64,000 nt of DNA from Actinomycetes bacterium (GTDB lineage Bacteria; Actinomycetota; Actinomycetes; Propionibacteriales; Propionibacteriaceae), in assembly GCA_023458095.1 (NCBI GenBank), contig JAEXAS010000014.1, forward strand, positions 62,001 through 126,000. The letters are read 5' to 3'. Numbering within the stretch: position 1 is the stretch's first letter; every line of letters starts with the position of its first letter. The notes beneath the pieces were generated by a model. That model made no database searches, was not told the origin of the DNA, and saw nothing but the letters and a program-made list of their open reading frames with translations. A program made the position numbers and the translations under genes. This document shows positions 59,703-64,000 of this stretch, piece after piece.

Positions 59703-60299
59703 TTGTCTGAGAACCCTGACCTGACCGATACGGTGACCGACGTTGTGGCGGAGGTAACCGAGGAGACCGTGCCGGTTGCTGAAGAGGTGAGTGAGCCGGA
59801 GGCCGCATCCGAGGAAGGCAGCACCGGCGAGCCGTCGCGACGTGGCACCGCCTTGGACACCGAGGGCGAGATCGCCGCGGATTACCTCGAGGAACTGCTG
59901 GACATCGCCGATCTGGACGGCGACATCGACACCTACAGCGAGGGCGGCCGTGCCCACGTCTCCATCATCACCGAGAACGAGGACCTGGTGGGCCGTGACG
60001 GCGAGGTGCTCGAGGCCTTGCAGGAGTTGGCTCGGCTGGCAGTGATGACGGAAACAGGTCACCGTAGCCGGCTGATGCTGGACGTTGCCGGATACCGGGA
60101 CAAGCGGCGCACGGTCCTTCAGGGACTGGCACAAGACGCTGTCGACTCCGTGAAGGAGTCCGGGGAGGCTGCCCGGCTGGCTCCGATGAACCCCTTTGAG
60201 CGCAAGATCGTGCATGACGTGGTGGCCGCCGCTGGACTGATCAGTGAGTCCGAGGGCGAGGAGCCGCAGCGTCGCGTGGTTGTGCTCCCGAAGGCCTGA
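59703..60299 (+). CDS. jag: Jag/KhpB-family RNA-binding protein
   Basis: A 198-residue protein: an acidic, disordered N-terminus, a KH domain (VLEALQELARLAVMTETGHRSRLMLDVAGYRDKRR) and a C-terminal R3H domain (LAPMNPFERKIVHDVVAAAGLISESEG). The start is TTG at 59703 after GAAGGAG. It binds small RNAs/mRNAs and is implicated in envelope growth. Its stop touches the rsmG ATG. Confidence 0.92.
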   Translation: MSENPDLTDTVTDVVAEVTEETVPVAEEVSEPEAASEEGSTGEPSRRGTALDTEGEIAADYLEELLDIADLDGDIDTYSEGGRAHVSIITENEDLVGRDGEVLEALQELARLAVMTETGHRSRLMLDVAGYRDKRRTVLQGLAQDAVDSVKESGEAARLAPMNPFERKIVHDVVAAAGLISESEGEEPQRRVVVLPKA

Positions 60300-60905
60300 A
60301 TGGGCGCCGCGCCGGCGGAGTTCTTCGGCGCTGGATCCGAGCAGATTCAGCAGTATGTCGATTTGTTGCTGAGTCGAGGAATCGATTGGGGCTTGATTGG
60401 CCCGCGCGAGGGTGAGCGGATCTGGGAACGCCACGTGTTGAACTGTGCTGCCTTGGCGCCACTGATTCCCCAGGGGTCCACGGTGGTGGATGTGGGCTCG
60501 GGGGCCGGCCTACCGGGTATCCCGTTGGCCGTGCTCCGTCCGGATCTGCGTGTGACCCTGGTGGAGTCGATGGCCCGGCGAACAGCCTTCCTGGACCTTG
60601 CTGTGGCGGACCTGGAATTGGTCGACCGGGTTGAGGTGGTGCGCTCCCGGGCTGAGGAACACGGCGGTCGCTACGACGTCGTGGTGAGCCGTGCGGTGGC
60701 GGCGCTGCCCCGGCTACTGGGATGGTGCACGCCGTTGATGAAGCCGACAGGCCGGATCCTGGCACTGAAGGGTTCCTCGGTGGGCGAGGAACTGGCACAG
60801 GCTGCGCCGGACCTTCGTCGACTGAAGCTCACCGCGACGGTCCATGAGCTGGTGGTGCCGGTGTGCGGCGAGCAGAGCTGGGCTTTCGAGGCCACTCGAC
60901 GGTGA
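60300..60905 (+). CDS. rsmG: 16S rRNA (guanine527-N7)-methyltransferase
   Basis: A 201-residue SAM methyltransferase: VVDVGSGAGLPGIPLAVLRPD (SAM-binding Gly-rich loop), SMARRTAFLDLAVADLEL and YDVVVSRAVAALPRLLGWC. It modifies 16S rRNA; its loss gives low-level streptomycin resistance in several species. The ATG at 60300 starts right after the jag TGA. Confidence 0.95.
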   Translation: MGAAPAEFFGAGSEQIQQYVDLLLSRGIDWGLIGPREGERIWERHVLNCAALAPLIPQGSTVVDVGSGAGLPGIPLAVLRPDLRVTLVESMARRTAFLDLAVADLELVDRVEVVRSRAEEHGGRYDVVVSRAVAALPRLLGWCTPLMKPTGRILALKGSSVGEELAQAAPDLRRLKLTATVHELVVPVCGEQSWAFEATRR

Positions 60906-60996
60906 CGTGCCTCCCGATCAGGTGGGCTCGTGGTTCGGTGGCCGGGCTGGCCAAGCGAGAATGGTCACAGTCGGCCCCCGGTGGCCTTAGGGTGAG

Positions 60997-61010
60997 GTTT
61001 CACGTGAAAC
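60997..61010. promoter_or_regulatory. parS site, upstream of parA
   Basis: GTTTCACGTGAAAC, the 14-bp core of the ParB binding palindrome, 22 bp before the parA ATG. Confidence 0.93.
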
Positions 61011-61032
61011 GCGACGATTTGCAGGAGCACGA

Positions 61033-61953
61033 ATGTCGATAACTCCGCCGCAGGCGGCACGCCGGGTGGCCTATGACGAGCCCGAGGGCACCCGCACCGA
61101 ATCCGCACTCTCTGAGGCGGCGACTGCTGTTTCACGTGAAACAGGTCTCCCGAAGCCACCAACCACGCGGACCATCGTCATCGCCAACCAAAAGGGCGGG
61201 GTCGGCAAAACCACCACTGCAGTGAATCTCGCGACCGCGTTGGCGCTCGGCGGGCTCACGGTGTTGGTGATCGACCTTGATCCCCAGGGCAATGCCTCAA
61301 CGGCACTTGGTATCGAGCATGGTGAAGGGGTGGCAGGAACCTACGAGGTGGTTACCCAAGGTGCTGCCATCTCTGAGTTGGTGCAGGCCTCTCCAGAAGC
61401 CCCCGGGTTGTGGGTGCTGCCGGCAACGGTAGACCTGGCCGGTGCAGAGGTCGGCTTGGTAAACGTCCCCGCCCGGGAGAGCAAGCTGCTGCACGCGCTT
61501 AGCAGCTTCCGAGAGCAGTACCAGCCGGACTACGTCTTCATCGACTGCCCGCCGTCGCTCGGCCTCCTGACGGTGAACGCCTTGGTAGCAGCCCAGGAGA
61601 TCATGATCCCCATCCAGTGCGAGTACTACGCGCTGGAAGGCGTCACCCAACTGCTGCGCACCATCAATCTGGTGAAGGGGTCCATGAACGATCAGCTGTA
61701 CCTCTCCACGGTGCTGCTGACTATGTTCGATTCGCGCACCCGGCTAGCGTCCCAGGTCTCCGAAGAAGTGCGAAAGCACTTCCCCAAGGAAACCCTTGAG
61801 GCCACGATCCCTCGGTCGGTGCGGGTCTCGGAGGCCCCCAGCTATGGCCAGTCCGTTATCAACTACCACGCTGCGTCTGCTGGCGCGCAGGCCTACCTGG
61901 CTGCTGCGGTCGAAGTGGCACAGCGAGGAGCCGAAACCAAGGAGATGAAATGA
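61033..61953 (+). CDS. parA: Chromosome partitioning ATPase ParA
   Basis: A 306-residue deviant Walker ATPase with KGGVGKTTTAVNLATALALGG, then LVIDLDPQGNASTALG and YVFIDCPPSLGLLTVNAL. The first 50 residues are a species-variable tail and contain a parS site in the DNA. ParA patterns on the nucleoid and drives ParB-parS separation. GCAGGAGC precedes the ATG. It overlaps parB by 4 bp. Confidence 0.95.
   Translation: MSITPPQAARRVAYDEPEGTRTESALSEAATAVSRETGLPKPPTTRTIVIANQKGGVGKTTTAVNLATALALGGLTVLVIDLDPQGNASTALGIEHGEGVAGTYEVVTQGAAISELVQASPEAPGLWVLPATVDLAGAEVGLVNVPARESKLLHALSSFREQYQPDYVFIDCPPSLGLLTVNALVAAQEIMIPIQCEYYALEGVTQLLRTINLVKGSMNDQLYLSTVLLTMFDSRTRLASQVSEEVRKHFPKETLEATIPRSVRVSEAPSYGQSVINYHAASAGAQAYLAAAVEVAQRGAETKEMK
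61128..61143. promoter_or_regulatory. parS site within parA coding sequence
   Basis: TGTTTCACGTGAAACA, the full 16-bp consensus, encoding VSRET in ParA. Confidence 0.95.
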
Positions 61954-62852
61954 GCGCGCCGCGCCGAACCGGCCTCGGCAAAGGCCTCGGTGATCTGCTG
62001 CAACGCACAGACCCTGAGCTTTCGGGAACCGAGGATCCGAGTTCCGCACCGCCGCCAGAGGTCGCCGGAGCGCACTTCGCTGAGTTGCCGGTGACGGCCA
62101 TCACGCCGAATCCGAAGCAGCCGCGCAGTGTCTTCGACGAGGAAGCGCTCAACGAACTCGTCGAGTCGATCAAAGAGGTCGGTCTCCTTCAGCCGGTCGT
62201 CGTGCGTCCCCTCGGTGAGGGTCGCTACGAGTTGGTCATGGGCGAACGACGCCTCCGCGCGAGCCAGAAGGCCGGGCTAGCGACCATCCCGGCGATCGTG
62301 CGGCGCACCGAAGAGGCCGACCTGCTTCGAGACGCGCTCCTGGAGAACCTTCACCGAGCACAGCTCAACCCCTTGGAGGAGGCTGCGGCCTACCAGCAGA
62401 TGCTGGCTGACTTCGGCTGCACTCAGGAGGAGCTCTCGGTGCGGATTAAAAGATCGCGCCCGCAGATCTCGAACACGATTCGGCTGCTACAACTTCCCGC
62501 TCCGGTCCAGCGCCGGGTTGCCGCGGGCGTGCTCAGCGCCGGCCATGCCCGGGCGATTCTGATGCTGCCAGACACCGCTGCCATGGAACAGTTGGCGACG
62601 CGGGTGGTGGCCGAGGGCCTCTCAGTCCGGGCGGTCGAGGAGATCGTGGCGTTGGGTGAGCACGGCACCAAGCGCGCTCCTCGCAGCAAGGAACCGGTGG
62701 AGCCCTCAGCAGTGGCCGAGACGCTGCAGCGAAACCTTGGTGATCGCCTCGATACGCGTGTGGTGATCACGGAGGGCCGCAGCAAGGGCCGCATCGTGAT
62801 CGAGTTCGCCGGTGCCGAGGATCTTGCCCGCATCACAGACTTGCTGACATAG
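61950..62852 (+). CDS. parB: Chromosome partitioning protein ParB
   Basis: A 300-residue CTPase clamp. N-terminal RRTGLGKGLGDLL (ParA-activating arm), CTP-binding ELVMGERRLRASQKAGL and ALLENLHRAQLNPLEEAAAY, helix-turn-helix CTQEELSVRIKRSRPQISNTIRLLQLP, and C-terminal dimer domain. It loads at the two parS sites upstream. Start overlaps parA stop (ATGA). Confidence 0.96.
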   Translation: MSAPRRTGLGKGLGDLLQRTDPELSGTEDPSSAPPPEVAGAHFAELPVTAITPNPKQPRSVFDEEALNELVESIKEVGLLQPVVVRPLGEGRYELVMGERRLRASQKAGLATIPAIVRRTEEADLLRDALLENLHRAQLNPLEEAAAYQQMLADFGCTQEELSVRIKRSRPQISNTIRLLQLPAPVQRRVAAGVLSAGHARAILMLPDTAAMEQLATRVVAEGLSVRAVEEIVALGEHGTKRAPRSKEPVEPSAVAETLQRNLGDRLDTRVVITEGRSKGRIVIEFAGAEDLARITDLLT

Positions 62853-62992
62853 CGCTAACTCGCTTTGTCGACAAACAGATTATTGGGGTGTCGAAGGTGG
62901 GCATCCACCGGTAGCGAAAGCACAGTCCGCAAGCCTGCCGCGCATCGCCAACGCGAGGCATGTATGAAGGTCACGGGCTCCTCGACGGCAGC

Positions 62993-63505
62993 TCAGTCCG
63001 GGGACGTTCCTGGGTCACCCACATCGCGTTCCAGGTGATCCACATGGAAGGGCAACCCGGGATACTGCTGCCACACCGTGGTGGGCCGGAAGCCGAGGCG
63101 CTGGTACCACGCCGAGAGCCGCTGGTTTTCGGCAACGATTCCGATGCGAAGGACTCCGTAACCAGCCGCACGCGCCCGGCGGGTCGCTTCGGCGACGAGG
63201 GCTGCGCCGTGACCGGCGCCACCGGCGGACGGCCGCACAGCAAGGTGGCGCAACTCCCATACCCCGGGCCGGTGGCGGGACGGACCAGCAAAGGCGCAGC
63301 CCAGAACGCCTCCAGCCGGCTCCACGACGCCAAACAGGCCGAAACCCTTGGCAACCACCGCCGAAAGGTCTTCCAGGCTCCAGAAGGCGGGATTATCCGG
63401 GGTGTTCGCTGCGGTGATGCCGAACTGGGCGATCACCGAGCCAAAGGCGAGGTGCTCGACCTCCAGGCAGTCCGGGTACTGGTCGGGCCCGAGGTCGACG
63501 ACCAC
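62993..63505 (-). CDS. GNAT-family acetyltransferase
   Basis: About 170 residues from a GTG at 63505, just after the ddl stop. It has the GNAT acetyl-CoA loop LRHLAVRPSAGGAGHGAALVAEATRRA and the downstream beta-bulge sequence LSAWYQRLGFRPTTVW. Substrate is not evident. It runs leftwards and converges on parB. Confidence 0.85.
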   Translation of the reverse strand: MVVDLGPDQYPDCLEVEHLAFGSVIAQFGITAANTPDNPAFWSLEDLSAVVAKGFGLFGVVEPAGGVLGCAFAGPSRHRPGVWELRHLAVRPSAGGAGHGAALVAEATRRARAAGYGVLRIGIVAENQRLSAWYQRLGFRPTTVWQQYPGLPFHVDHLERDVGDPGTSPD

Positions 63506-63507
63506 GC

Positions 63508-64000
63508 TCAGCTGAGGTGTTCCTTCCACACATTGTCGACCAACTGCGCGCACAACAGGCCGAAGTCCCAACCGAAGGCTTCGACCGCCTGCGGGAAGGG
63601 CGAGGTCTCGGTCATGCCCGGGGCCGAATTGGCCTCCAGGAACACCGGGGTGCCGTCCGGACGCACGATGATGTCGGCCCGAGAGAGGCTGTGCAGCCCC
63701 AAAGCCTGATGGACGCCCAGAGCGACCTCGGCGCAGGACGAGGCCACGGAAGCCGGGACTTCAGCGGGAATGATGAAGCGGGTCTCACCGGCGGTGTATC
63801 GAGCGGTGTAGTCGTAGAACCCGGAATTGGGGCGGATCTCCACGGCGGGCAGCGCCACCGGAACGCCGTCGAGCTCGACGACGCCCACCGCGACCTCGGT
63901 GCCTTGGATGAACTCCTCCACGATGGCCACATCGCCGTAGGAATAGGCCGAAACCATGGCAGCAGGAAGCTCAGCGGCCGACTCCACCCGGCTACAGCCC
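63508..64000 (-). CDS. ddl: D-alanine--D-alanine ligase, C-terminal part (runs off window)
   Basis: The frame is open at the right edge, so only the last 163 residues are visible. They are the C-terminal ATP-grasp domain: IVEEFIQGTEVAVGVVELDG, NSGFYDYTARYTAGETRFIIPAEV, GLHSLSRADIIVRPDGTPVFLEANSAPGMTETSPFP. LEANSAPGM is the metal-binding block of Ddl (usually LEVNTxPGM). It makes the D-Ala-D-Ala dipeptide of peptidoglycan. The GNAT gene follows within 2 bp. Confidence 0.88.
   Translation of the reverse strand, partial: GCSRVESAAELPAAMVSAYSYGDVAIVEEFIQGTEVAVGVVELDGVPVALPAVEIRPNSGFYDYTARYTAGETRFIIPAEVPASVASSCAEVALGVHQALGLHSLSRADIIVRPDGTPVFLEANSAPGMTETSPFPQAVEAFGWDFGLLCAQLVDNVWKEHLS

Overview
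This is chromosomal DNA from a high-GC Gram-positive bacterium (Actinomycetota). GC-rich third codon positions, many GTG starts, GTGA/ATGA gene overlaps, a DUF3566 gene behind gyrA, parA/parB beside rsmG, and the divergent dnaA | rpmH arrangement all fit. Cell-surface and regulatory content suggests a member of the Propionibacteriales; that is inference and no species is claimed. The window contains the replication origin.

Layout. 1-4650: tail of an HlyD/MacA-like adaptor, its ABC ATPase and a double FtsX permease, then two small Thr/Pro-rich exported proteins. 4677-18865: two OmpR-type two-component systems (one overlapping a KimA-like potassium permease), an F420-reductase-like oxidoreductase, CPBP and PrsW membrane proteases, a thioredoxin, an adenine deaminase, a HEAT-like protein and a secreted PHP-domain protein, with a cluster of dispersed actinobacterial repeats at 7592-7863. 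19285-21005: a Fic AMP-transferase flanked by related inverted repeats, then a tRNA-Ile-like remnant. 21181-29811: an MMPL exporter with a divergent TetR gene and shared palindrome, and an FtsX-type ABC transporter divergent from a NarL-type two-component pair. 30098-32632: a STAND/NB-ARC NTPase with near-identical TPR repeats.

32747-46204 is a 13.4-kb integrative element inserted in the 3' end of tRNA-Ile(GAT), bounded by a 23-bp direct repeat. It has a tyrosine integrase at one end and an excisionase-like gene at the other. It encodes a 1025-residue family-B DNA polymerase with a proofreading domain, a DUF3223 protein, MobC and a relaxase with an overlapping coiled-coil/membrane gene. Its cargo is a PIN-domain pair, an EcoRI-type adenine methylase translationally coupled to a DUF262-HNH nuclease and an AbiV protein, and an ArdA antirestriction protein. 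The plan resembles pipolins (polymerase-B elements in tRNA genes). The methylase/DUF262-HNH/AbiV set is the best candidate for an undescribed defence system.

46182-64000 is the origin core. Leftward run tRNA-Ile, DUF3566, gyrA, gyrB, dciA, recF, dnaN, oriC and dnaA; rightward run rpmH, rnpA, yidD, yidC, jag, rsmG, parA and parB, with two parS sites. The window ends in a GNAT gene and a truncated ddl, both leftward.
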